Assembly (NCBI RefSeq): GCF_036689865.1
Contig: NZ_JBAHUQ010000027.1
Location: 1 to 64,000 of the forward strand
Direction of reading: 5' to 3'
Source of the DNA: Magnetococcus sp. PR-3
GTDB taxonomy: Bacteria; Pseudomonadota; Magnetococcia; Magnetococcales; Magnetococcaceae
DNA length: 64,000 nt
Made by a program: the position numbers and the translations under genes
Part shown: positions 31,101-38,950 of the stretch, piece after piece
How the letters are laid out: every line of letters starts with the position of its first letter
Position numbering within the stretch: position 1 is the stretch's first letter
The notes under the pieces: model-generated
Seen by the model: only the letters and a program-made list of their open reading frames with translations
Told to the model about the DNA's origin: nothing
Databases searched by the model: none

Positions 31101-33869
31101 GGTAGTGCTGCTGAAGGTGGCGATACCATTTGCGGCACAGTGGATCTAGCTGGTTTTGATTTACGATTTGCCAGCAGTTTTAGTGGTGATGCTAATGGTG
31201 ATGGTGCCTTGGACGGCGCAGGTAATTTTGTGTGTGGTGCCGGCTGCGCCACAGCGACCGATGCCGATGACTATTTTATCTATGATTCCACGGCTAATAA
31301 ACTCTATTACGATGCCGATGGCAGTGGCGTTGGCTCCAGTGCGTGCTTAATGGCAACCTTTGATAGCGCGACAGCCCTGACCAATGCAGATATCACCTTT
31401 GTTTATGATGCGACATCGACCACCTGCTGTGCTACATCTGGCTCTGCCGTTACGGCGCAAGGCTGTTATGGCAGTGATACCTTAACAACCACGTTTGACA
31501 GTACCAGTAACGCTTACTGTTCTGCCACCATGACCAACCGGGGTGGGGAAGGTAACGATACGCTGACTCTGCTCAGTTGCGGCAGCGGCGATTGCTATGA
31601 GGCAAGTACCCTTTGCTTTATTGGTGATGGTGGTTTAGGTAACGATACGGTTGCCTTTTGTGCCCAAGCCTCGCTTACCACGGCACCTACGGATACTGAG
31701 GTAGCCTGCTTCAATTGCAGCAGTATCACGTTAACCGGTGGCTTTGGTAACGATGTACTTAAAAGCTGCTTTGATATGAGCAGCACTTCCGCATCTGGCG
31801 CTGTGGGCGTAGAACCTGAGGTTATATTGAATACCATTAACATGGATGGTGGCTTTGGGGATGATACATACTGTCTGGGATCTACATTAACATATACACA
31901 TGACACTGCCGGTGCAGCAGGGCCATGCTACACCTGCAATGTGGTTGCGATTAATGATATCCTCGGTGCGACTTCTATTTGCGAAGTGCATACCCTTGCT
32001 GCGTGTTGTACGTGTGGCACTGAGGTTATGTTTAATAACAATACATCGTGTTATAATACAGTGAATAGTGCTGATACGATTGTAAGCAATGTAGCCGTCT
32101 CTTCAGCGAGTGGAACCGTTCGCTGTGTCACTGGTAATAAGCACTATTTATATACCTGTGCTGGTGACGATACTATTTGTATGTTCGATACCATTAGTGC
32201 GGCCAATGGTAGTGTCTGTAGTTATTCGGGCAACTGTGGGGTTGTATGGACGGGGGATGGTAATGATACGGTATGCGATACCACAACCATAACGTCAGCT
32301 TGTATCAATGATATTAGCAACAATAAGCATTGTTACTATTTAGGGGATGGTGACGATACTTTCTGTTTCGGTAAAAGCTATTGTATCAGTGATGATGTCG
32401 GTACCTTCAGCCTAGAGCAAGTTTGTGTGCAAAGTGGTATTGGTAACGATACTGTGAGCATCTCTTCTGATTTCCATGCAGGGGATCAATTGGCAAGTAC
32501 CATCTGTCAGCTGTGTAACGCCATCAATACCTGTGATGGTAATGACAGTGTGACCTTTACACGGTGTGTGGATGCGCTGACCTGTATAAATGGCCTATCA
32601 AGAAATTTTACCAATATCGAAACTGGCTTGGGTAACGATACGGTTGTGGTTAATGAGGTCTGGGCAGGCTGTAATGATGCGACCAGTATGGGCGCGTTCT
32701 TCTGTAACTACAATAACTTATCTGTGGGTTGTGGTGATGACACATTAACCTTCCATCGCAAGTTAAACAGCGTTGCTAGTGAGGGAACGAATGAAATCAA
32801 CACCTATCTTTGTCAACAAACATACCTCTGTGGTGGGGAAGGGTCCGACACCGTTACCTACTGTAGCGAGCTGAATGATGTAACAAAGATTTGTTATTTT
32901 CAATCGAGCATGGCCTATCTTACTGACTGTTGTGGTTCATCGACATTAACACTTTGTGAAGATTTGAATGATATCGATTCAATCGTCAGTTTTTACTGTA
33001 ACTGCTATCTAGCATGCAACTCAGATGGTATGGGTTGTACCTCTACCATAACCAATAGCTTTGATGCTGATGTCGATAGCATTTGTGTGTTCAACTACAA
33101 CAAGTTTACCGTTGGAAGTAATGCTGGAAATGCCTCAACCACATCCACATTAACGGCCAATATTACGGATGATCCAGGGCAGGTCACCAACTGTTTTACG
33201 GACAACTGTTTCATTATATGTGAGATGAGTCATTGGGGCACCCAGTCTAATGTAGATACCATGACTATGAACTGGGCCGGTGGGGCGGATACCAAATTTT
33301 GTACGAACTCGTTCTGCATGGATGGTGGGGTTTGTAATGATACGCTGAGCATGTGTCTAAACTATGTACAGGCGAGCACGACCACCTTCGCGAATAACTG
33401 CATCTGCTTAAAGGGTGGTGCAGGCGATGATACGATGCTGCTCTGCCTACAAGGAGTATGGGACACCTCTACGTGTGTTGAACTGTTTGGTGGGGATGGG
33501 GCGGATACCATGTGTGTCAGTGGGCAGGCCGCAGCCTATGCCGGTGGCGAGGCGATTGTTTGTTACTGCTGCACCTCTGAGCTAGGTGATACCATTTGCG
33601 GCTTTAGTAATGCCACAGAGTTTGAGCTCTACTTCTGTAACAGCAACTTTAATGGTGATAATGGAGCAGGGGGCACTGGTGCCTTGGATGCCGGTTACTT
33701 TGTGGCTGGTACAGCGGCAGCAGATGCCAACGACTACTTTATTTATGACGCTGCCAGCTTTAAGCTCTACTACGATGCCGATGGCAGTGGCACAACAGAG
33801 ACCCAGCAGGTTGTGGCAACCTTTGATTCGGATGTATCCTTGGCTGCGGATGATATCAACACGGTTTAA
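28167..33869 (+). CDS. Giant cysteine-saturated RTX-like secreted protein
   Basis: This is a 1900-residue protein starting at ATG 28167 behind GGGAG. Residues 1-238 are acidic, helical and free of cysteine. From C239 onward it consists of about 39 RTX-like motifs (GGxGxDTL and variants such as GGEGNDTL, GGAGNDCL, GGDCNDTI) spaced roughly 40-50 residues apart, not the usual tandem nonapeptides. Cysteine is extremely frequent: I count 46 in roughly the first 400 residues of the repeat region, many as CC, CxC or CxxC. Residues ~1021-1082 and the C-terminus (~1844-1900) are related modules (DDYFIYD, KLYYDADGSG) resembling C-terminal modules of type I-secreted RTX proteins. The upstream ABC, HlyD and TolC genes are the obvious exporter. 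RTX proteins normally avoid cysteine, so this composition is remarkable. Metal or calcium binding, or a disulfide-linked surface layer or sheath, are possible roles but inferred. Confidence 0.85.
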   Translation: MALDQDIQEELAQQAKEAYEEALDNGASPEEARQQALEFIEQQVISQGGDALDIAAIRQNSGEEAFMLSTDNARDKVLLQELSSATASKAYQEAIENGKNSREAKEFAAEKTNEQLNEMLDDGGTREAINRAIFEADVFDTDVHFDFDQAINKALTQHLGDFDIEGLGVMFQGSANGEAFDGAELFSEPDDDQEQVLDQFEQTGENFGQERGFERQIVELIDLERVEPPDPEIDLDTGCRVSTDICCNVHSSLDFSTATVANVATLTQNFVTPISCSGSICMTGGSADDTLTACHAGDPAVTACQQLCCYCVVIDGGAGDDTLSYQNEVANLTSNLCCLKHTNNSTCISGGEGNDTLNHRVGLDLAGSVCCSNLIYCCNSLTMDGGNGDDTICTLFKNSAINIACKSTKMELCKNDYTYCGGAGEDCIHFCVDFDSAKSDCAGCFYYHACSTITMDGAAGCDILCYDISQNSCGPTAVCNVCGNTLCFNGGDNCDTLSISEVFVQNACTTGCVGGCNNGGPSKSTYHLQGGDGEDTLLHTFTHCVQHVCGCNHYCSKLCYDGGDCNDTITMNFYSQDDADRHFTDCARLCGCTAQFGCIDIDQIGGGGNDTMTLSTTAMSCYGTVRNFTFNNIDFTGGDGTDIICTSIISNACKSICSACCNTIGLCGDAGDDCIWFNHTLDTRGGCASCVSDSQICGWSKNSVTLDGGAGADCLYYCTQINSATGSCSYTVEEFCCNTHSLCGGAGNDCLVANTSIQNANLCASCGIDGLNSFSTSHYVGGDGNDTICVEECTSNICMICCMQGSVMCADGGLGDDTVIVCTDYDGAQFVSSTKNAISLIGCCGVDTLCLTLDYNCSGLQDMNQSLFHQTGGADNDTLTLCYCWQNSDVGGACCVYDNLFCLDGGDGVDTLTACLKLYGTNAQNERNSVHLVGGAGNDILTVAYDATCCATDYVVACGGAGSDTINVGTVCGVIAAYGSAAEGGDTICGTVDLAGFDLRFASSFSGDANGDGALDGAGNFVCGAGCATATDADDYFIYDSTANKLYYDADGSGVGSSACLMATFDSATALTNADITFVYDATSTTCCATSGSAVTAQGCYGSDTLTTTFDSTSNAYCSATMTNRGGEGNDTLTLLSCGSGDCYEASTLCFIGDGGLGNDTVAFCAQASLTTAPTDTEVACFNCSSITLTGGFGNDVLKSCFDMSSTSASGAVGVEPEVILNTINMDGGFGDDTYCLGSTLTYTHDTAGAAGPCYTCNVVAINDILGATSICEVHTLAACCTCGTEVMFNNNTSCYNTVNSADTIVSNVAVSSASGTVRCVTGNKHYLYTCAGDDTICMFDTISAANGSVCSYSGNCGVVWTGDGNDTVCDTTTITSACINDISNNKHCYYLGDGDDTFCFGKSYCISDDVGTFSLEQVCVQSGIGNDTVSISSDFHAGDQLASTICQLCNAINTCDGNDSVTFTRCVDALTCINGLSRNFTNIETGLGNDTVVVNEVWAGCNDATSMGAFFCNYNNLSVGCGDDTLTFHRKLNSVASEGTNEINTYLCQQTYLCGGEGSDTVTYCSELNDVTKICYFQSSMAYLTDCCGSSTLTLCEDLNDIDSIVSFYCNCYLACNSDGMGCTSTITNSFDADVDSICVFNYNKFTVGSNAGNASTTSTLTANITDDPGQVTNCFTDNCFIICEMSHWGTQSNVDTMTMNWAGGADTKFCTNSFCMDGGVCNDTLSMCLNYVQASTTTFANNCICLKGGAGDDTMLLCLQGVWDTSTCVELFGGDGADTMCVSGQAAAYAGGEAIVCYCCTSELGDTICGFSNATEFELYFCNSNFNGDNGAGGTGALDAGYFVAGTAAADANDYFIYDAASFKLYYDADGSGTTETQQVVATFDSDVSLAADDINTV

Positions 33870-33902
33870 GCCCGTCGTACATCCATGATCTATTTTATTA
33901 AG

Positions 33903-33932
33903 CAGGGTCCACAGTGTAGACTGTGGACCCTG
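33903..33932 (+). terminator. Rho-independent terminator after the giant gene
   Basis: A twelve-base perfect stem CAGGGTCCACAG / CTGTGGACCCTG with a six-base loop is followed by TTTCTTT, 34 bp after the stop codon. It separates the giant gene from the TPR gene, which therefore probably has partly independent transcription. Confidence 0.85.
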
Positions 33933-34033
33933 TTTCTTTATACGCACCGGGAAGGCTTAAAGCGTTTTCCCTATACCCAAGCAGCGATCGCTCGCCACAC
34001 ACACTGTGTCGGTTATGCCCGAATGGTAACGCC

Positions 34034-37000
34034 ATGTCTGATCAAGCTACTGTAATGCGCAACGAACTTATTGAACACCTGCAACAAGCCAATACCTTAA
34101 TGCAGTCAGGGCAGGTGGATCAGGCTGAGCATCTGTTACGGCAGATAATAGATAAAGCCCCTCATATGGCGGATGCTTGGCACCTTTTGGCCATGGCTCG
34201 GCAACAAGGTGGGCATATGCAGGAGGCGGTGCATTGCTTGAAAAAAGCCATAGAACATGGTCACCGTCATCCCGATACCTTTAGTAACCTAGGGGTTATG
34301 CTCAAACGGGTGGGGGATTTAAAAGGTGCCGAGCAGGCCTACTTACAGGCGTTGCATATGGATGAAAACCATAGCATGGCCTGCAACAATTTGGGGAATC
34401 TGCTACGGCAACAGGAGCGTTATCAAGAGGCGATTAATCTCTACCGTAAAGCGCTGGCCATTAATAGTGATTATCCTGAGGCATGGCGTAATTTGTCGGA
34501 TGCCCTTCGCTTGACTGGGCAATTTCAACCGGCAGAGGAGGCGGCACGGAAGGCTATCATTATTCATCCTGACTTTGTGGGTGCCCATGAAAGTCTCTTG
34601 CTTATTTTACAAGCGCAAGGTCGCCTAGAAGAGGCCTGGGATATTGGCCTGAAAGGGTTGCATATTCAGAAAGACTTTTTGCCCCTGCATAATGTCATGG
34701 CCCAGCTGGCACAACGGCTCGGTGATAGCCAAAAGAGTGTGACACACAGCCGTAAACTGGTCGCGGCTGATCCACGCTATGCGGCGGGCCACCTGCTGCT
34801 GGGTGAAGGGTTGTTAAAGCAGGGAGATATGAGCAAGGGGGCTCAGGAGCTTGAATGGCGTTTGGCCATTGGGGAACGCAGCAAAGCATTGAGCCTGGAT
34901 AAGCTGTGGCGTAACGAAGATCTGCAGGGTAAACGTCTACTGGTCACCCCAGAACAGGGGTTAGGTAGTATGATTCAGATGGTGCGTTACCTACCTGCCA
35001 TTAAGGCTAAAGGTGCGCATGTTATGCTTATGGTGCCTAAACCCCTTCTGGCTCTTTTTGAGCATGTACAAGGGGTGGATGAGTGTTTGCCTTCCAGCCA
35101 GGCACTACCTGACTTTGATTATCATCTGCCTATCCTCTCTCTTTTTATGCGTTTAGATCTCAGTAAAGATAAGCTGACGGGCATGGTTCCCTACCTCATG
35201 CCTAACCCCTTGCGTGTCGCCCAGTGGCAACAACAGCATCTACCAACGATTAAAAAGCCTAGGGTTGGTCTTGTCTGGCAGGGCTCAAGCAACTACGACA
35301 AAGATAGAGATCGCTCTATCCCCCTCAACGCATTTGAGTCGTTGTTGACACGAAATAATATGCAGTGGGTCGTGCTGCAGAAGAAGGATGGGCGTGACCA
35401 GATTAACAAACTGGCTAAAAAACCGGATTGGTTGGATATTGGCGAAAAACTCGAAGATTTTGCGGATACAGCCGCAGTCATTAGCCAGTTAGATCGGGTT
35501 GTAACGGTCGATACTGCTGTGGCTCATCTGGCCGGAGCCCTGGGTAAGCAGACCTTAACTCTATTGGGACAGGGTAGTGATTGGCGCTGGTTTGAAGGAC
35601 AGGGAGACTCCCCCTTTTATCCCCACATGACACTGCTTCAGCAAGAGAAGTTTGGGGATTGGTCTGGGGTGATCCACGCTGTTGGGGCGTGGCTGGATGG
35701 AAAACCGACACCGATACCCAAAAAGGCGGTTATTCAGGTTGCGGCCTCTAACAAAAAAAGTACCCGTAAACATCAGCTGAAAAAACCAGCGGGTAAAATT
35801 CTCAAAGTGATGGAGCGGGTGGAACAGGCTTTTTCTGGTGGCCGGGTAGAGGAGGCTTTTAAGCTCCTGACCCGTGCGTTAGAGAAAGATCCTAAAGATC
35901 CATTGTTGTTGCATCGTTTAGGGTTGATACACTATCAGCAAAACCGTTTTAAAGAGGCGGTGGAGCTGATGTCGGCTGCGGTTGCAGGGGATCCTGATAA
36001 TGCCGATCTGCATACCAACTTAGGGGCATCCAAGCGGCGTAATGGTGACCTGTTGGGGGCCATATCATCCTACAAGCAAGCTTTGGAACTACGTCCAGAT
36101 CAGGCCACAGCCTATAATAATTTGGGCAATGTCCATATGAACCAGGGGCAGTGGGATAATGCCGAAGTGGCTTTCCGTAAGGCTATTCATCTGCTAAAGG
36201 ATTATCCGGAACCCCATCGTAACTTGGCTGAAGTGCTGCGGCAGAAAAAGCAGTTCAAACCCGCCTTAAAATATGCCAAAGAGGCCACCAAGCTCAAAAA
36301 AGATTATGTAGATGCCCAGCTGGTGCAGGTGAATATTCTACGTGACTCTGGCAATGGTAAACAGGCCATGGAGGCGTGCCGTCCTTTATTGGGTGCACAC
36401 CCTCATCTGGCGGAAGCTCACTTAACCATGGGCCAGCTGTTACAGAGCCAGCGTGATTTTGAAAAAGCCCGTGCCAGTCTAGAGCGGGCTATCAAGCTTA
36501 ACCCCTATTTGGTGATGGCTTATGTACACCTTTCTGGTTTACTGAGTGAGGTTGACGAACATGATGCCGCGATAGCCTTGGCTGAAGAGGGGGCCAAACG
36601 AAACGACCGGATCGCTTTGATCTTCCGTCATTTGGGCTCACTCTACAAAAATAGTAACCGTCTTGAGGATGCTAAAACAGCCCTACGTAAGGCGATCGCG
36701 CTGGCCCCCCAAGATAGCTCTGCCCATATGGAACTCGCCTTTGTATTGATCCACAATGGTGAACTGGCGGAAGGGACAAAAGAGTATGAGTGGCGTATGG
36801 CTGAAGGGCAGCGCTTAGAGCGTAAATTTGAGAAGCCCCAATGGGATGGTGCAGACCCTAAAGGAAAAACCATACTTGTGTACTGTGAACAAGGGCAGGG
36901 CGCAAACATTCACTACGCACGCTACATACCCTTGCTGGCTGAGCGTGGAGCTAAAGTTATTGTAGAGGCTTATCCATCGCTAAAAGAGATGTTTTCTACT

Positions 37001-37651
37001 CTTAAAGGGGTGAAAAAAGTGATTGCGCGTGGAGAGCGCATTCCCAGCTATGACTATTATGCTTCCATGCTCTCCATGCCCTATCTGTTTAAAACCACCA
37101 TGGGGACCATTCCGGTCAATATTCCCTACCTCTTCCCAGAGAAGAAGAAGATTAATCGCTGGAAAAAGCACTTTAATCAAGAGACACGCCCGGTGGTGGG
37201 TTTGGCTTGGCAGGGTAATCCGGGCTTTGGTGGCGATGCGACCCGATCGATGCCCCTCAAACACTATTTTCCAATGATTGAGGCCCTTAAAGATCAGATC
37301 CGTTTTGTCTCTATTCAGGTAAGCTATGGTCGTGAACAGTTGGTGGATCTTCCTGAAGGCATGCCGTTGGAGGATATGGCTGGTGAGCTAAACAACTTCT
37401 CAGATACGTTGGCCTTAATGAACCGTTTGGATCTGGTTATCTCTACCGATACCGCCGTTCCCCACTTAATGGGTACCCAGGGCCGAAATGTCTGGATGGT
37501 ACTCTCTTACCACTCGGATTGGCGTTTTATGTTGGAGCGTTCTGATTTTCCCTGGTATCCCACTATGCGCCTGTTCCGTCAAACAGAGCGCAAGAATTGG
37601 GGCCGTGTAATTGCACAAGTGACGGATGCCCTGAAGAAGTGGTCCTTCTGA
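34034..37651 (+). CDS. Duplicated TPR-glycosyltransferase-like protein
   Basis: This is a 1205-residue cytosolic protein starting at ATG 34034; the frame is open further upstream but crosses the terminator. It has two halves of the same plan. Residues ~8-330 are TPR repeats and ~335-590 a glycosyltransferase-like domain (PRVGLVWQGSS near 410, VDTAVAHLAGALG near 493). Residues ~595-930 are TPRs again and ~935-1200 a second such domain (VVGLAWQGNPG near 1052, STDTAVPHLMG near 1136). Similar TPR-GT proteins (GT9/GT41-like) are thought to glycosylate proteins or glycans. Its place after the secretion genes and the giant Ser/Thr/Asn-rich protein suggests that protein as acceptor. Which half is catalytic is not known. 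Confidence 0.75.
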   Translation: MSDQATVMRNELIEHLQQANTLMQSGQVDQAEHLLRQIIDKAPHMADAWHLLAMARQQGGHMQEAVHCLKKAIEHGHRHPDTFSNLGVMLKRVGDLKGAEQAYLQALHMDENHSMACNNLGNLLRQQERYQEAINLYRKALAINSDYPEAWRNLSDALRLTGQFQPAEEAARKAIIIHPDFVGAHESLLLILQAQGRLEEAWDIGLKGLHIQKDFLPLHNVMAQLAQRLGDSQKSVTHSRKLVAADPRYAAGHLLLGEGLLKQGDMSKGAQELEWRLAIGERSKALSLDKLWRNEDLQGKRLLVTPEQGLGSMIQMVRYLPAIKAKGAHVMLMVPKPLLALFEHVQGVDECLPSSQALPDFDYHLPILSLFMRLDLSKDKLTGMVPYLMPNPLRVAQWQQQHLPTIKKPRVGLVWQGSSNYDKDRDRSIPLNAFESLLTRNNMQWVVLQKKDGRDQINKLAKKPDWLDIGEKLEDFADTAAVISQLDRVVTVDTAVAHLAGALGKQTLTLLGQGSDWRWFEGQGDSPFYPHMTLLQQEKFGDWSGVIHAVGAWLDGKPTPIPKKAVIQVAASNKKSTRKHQLKKPAGKILKVMERVEQAFSGGRVEEAFKLLTRALEKDPKDPLLLHRLGLIHYQQNRFKEAVELMSAAVAGDPDNADLHTNLGASKRRNGDLLGAISSYKQALELRPDQATAYNNLGNVHMNQGQWDNAEVAFRKAIHLLKDYPEPHRNLAEVLRQKKQFKPALKYAKEATKLKKDYVDAQLVQVNILRDSGNGKQAMEACRPLLGAHPHLAEAHLTMGQLLQSQRDFEKARASLERAIKLNPYLVMAYVHLSGLLSEVDEHDAAIALAEEGAKRNDRIALIFRHLGSLYKNSNRLEDAKTALRKAIALAPQDSSAHMELAFVLIHNGELAEGTKEYEWRMAEGQRLERKFEKPQWDGADPKGKTILVYCEQGQGANIHYARYIPLLAERGAKVIVEAYPSLKEMFSTLKGVKKVIARGERIPSYDYYASMLSMPYLFKTTMGTIPVNIPYLFPEKKKINRWKKHFNQETRPVVGLAWQGNPGFGGDATRSMPLKHYFPMIEALKDQIRFVSIQVSYGREQLVDLPEGMPLEDMAGELNNFSDTLALMNRLDLVISTDTAVPHLMGTQGRNVWMVLSYHSDWRFMLERSDFPWYPTMRLFRQTERKNWGRVIAQVTDALKKWSF

Positions 37652-38696
37652 GCAGGTTAACTTGTTGAGAAGAGGCATTATTTTACTGATAGGGTAATGA
37701 ACTTGCACGTGGCTGATGCACAATAAACCATGCCTGTAAGGGTTTGAATTCACGTGATGTGAGGGCTGTAAGTTCTCTTTTTCTGAGCATGGGTAGGTGT
37801 CATGATCTGTTTAAGTGGCCGTGATGCCATTAAAGGCAGCTCCTGTTGAATGTTACATACATCATCAGAGGCTCTATGGAGTGATTGTTGGATAAAGGGT
37901 TGAGAAAGCGCATGGGCCTGTGGGGCCTGGAAGTGTTCGGGGCTCGTTTTAATTGTTCTCTATGTTGATTAATCTGGTTGATGGATGGTTCTGAAGGTAT
38001 TGGTTGTATCGTTTGATGTATGCAATGAGGGTAGGGCCGCTTGGTGTTGCATGATCTATATGACCAGGGGTCGGTTGGTCTCTGTGACGGATACCTGTAT
38101 AGAGAAGTCGATTTATTCCTGCTGGTAATGATACCTACCTGTTTATCTGTGGGTCCATCCCCCAACGGGCTTGCTGGCCCCGTTAAATCTCCTCTTTAGG
38201 GCTTAGTGATGGGGGTTATAAATACTGTTTTCAGTATTAGGCGTTCGGGTCGCGCTTTTTCACCAGACTACCTGCAACCATATCGAGACACCCTTTTTTG
38301 GAAAAAAAGCCCAATGTGTGGCTTGTTCATGGGCATCAGCCTCCGTTGATAAGCATCATCCGTGGGTATCCGCTATCATGAACAGGGCGTGGGTGTCATC
38401 ATCGTTCATCTTATCGACAAGGCCTATTATCCTGCAAAACACGAGCTTTTGTCTTTTGGTTGGTTTGAGCAATGTTCTTGAATCCATTTTTTACGCAGAA
38501 CAATGTGAAGATAGCTCAAATAAACACGATAAGATTTTGATATTCGTGGGGTGTGATGGGTGAAAGGTGTGTCGGGTCGTTTGGTCGAGGTTATGGGGGG
38601 GGGATGCTTTTATAGGGTTGGTTTTTTTGGTTGCTAAAGTACTCATTATTAAAAGGAAAAATGTGTTTTCAGGCTTGATATAATTTATTGTTAAAA
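37652..38696. other. Intergenic stretch, no gene seen
   Basis: About 1 kb lies between the TPR protein and the KamA promoter. Frames at 37466-37753, 37830-38165 and 38318-38563 have no ribosome site, signal or recognisable motif. The last 100 bases are AT-rich and run into the promoter at 38697. Confidence 0.45.
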
Positions 38697-38725
38697 TTGA
38701 CAGAAAATTAACTTTGGTGTATTAT
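38697..38725 (+). promoter_or_regulatory. Near-consensus sigma-70 promoter for the KamA-family gene
   Basis: TTGACA at 38697-38702, a 17-base spacer, and TATTAT at 38720-38725. The -35 is perfect and the -10 differs from TATAAT at one position. Transcription would start near 38732 and give a leader of about 219 nt before the GTG at 38951. Confidence 0.65.
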
Positions 38726-38850
38726 TTGGCCTGTTTGTGCAGTCGAATATCTTCATCAGAAATCAGCTCTACACAGCAAATGCTGGTTTTATAACACAAA
38801 GTGGTATGCCGCTTTAGTTGATCAATATTAATCTATATGCTGTAGCATTT

Positions 38851-38880
38851 TCTGCGTCTTTCTGCGTCTTTCTGCGTCTT
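38851..38880 (+). repeat. Three tandem copies of a 10-bp unit
   Basis: TCTGCGTCTT occurs three times in a row without change, inside the predicted leader of the KamA-family gene. A helical-turn spacing could place protein sites on one face of the DNA, or it may be a simple slippage repeat. Confidence 0.8.
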
Positions 38881-38950
38881 TTGGCTTGAAATGTTAATGG
38901 CAAGTGGTTAGGTCAATCATGGGTGTACCACGCGACTTCGGGAGTTTATT

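Noticed and set aside
28167-33869. Frameshift or sequencing-error origin for the high cysteine content
   Set aside because: The RTX motifs and the C-terminal modules stay in the same frame from start to stop, so the cysteines belong to the true frame.
28881-33869. CRISPR-like or short tandem DNA repeats in the giant gene
   Set aside because: The periodicity is at protein level with variable DNA and spacing; there are no identical direct repeats with unique spacers.
37652-38696. tRNA or rRNA genes in the long intergenic stretch
   Set aside because: No cloverleaf, CCA end or T-loop pattern was seen by eye. None is visible anywhere in the window.
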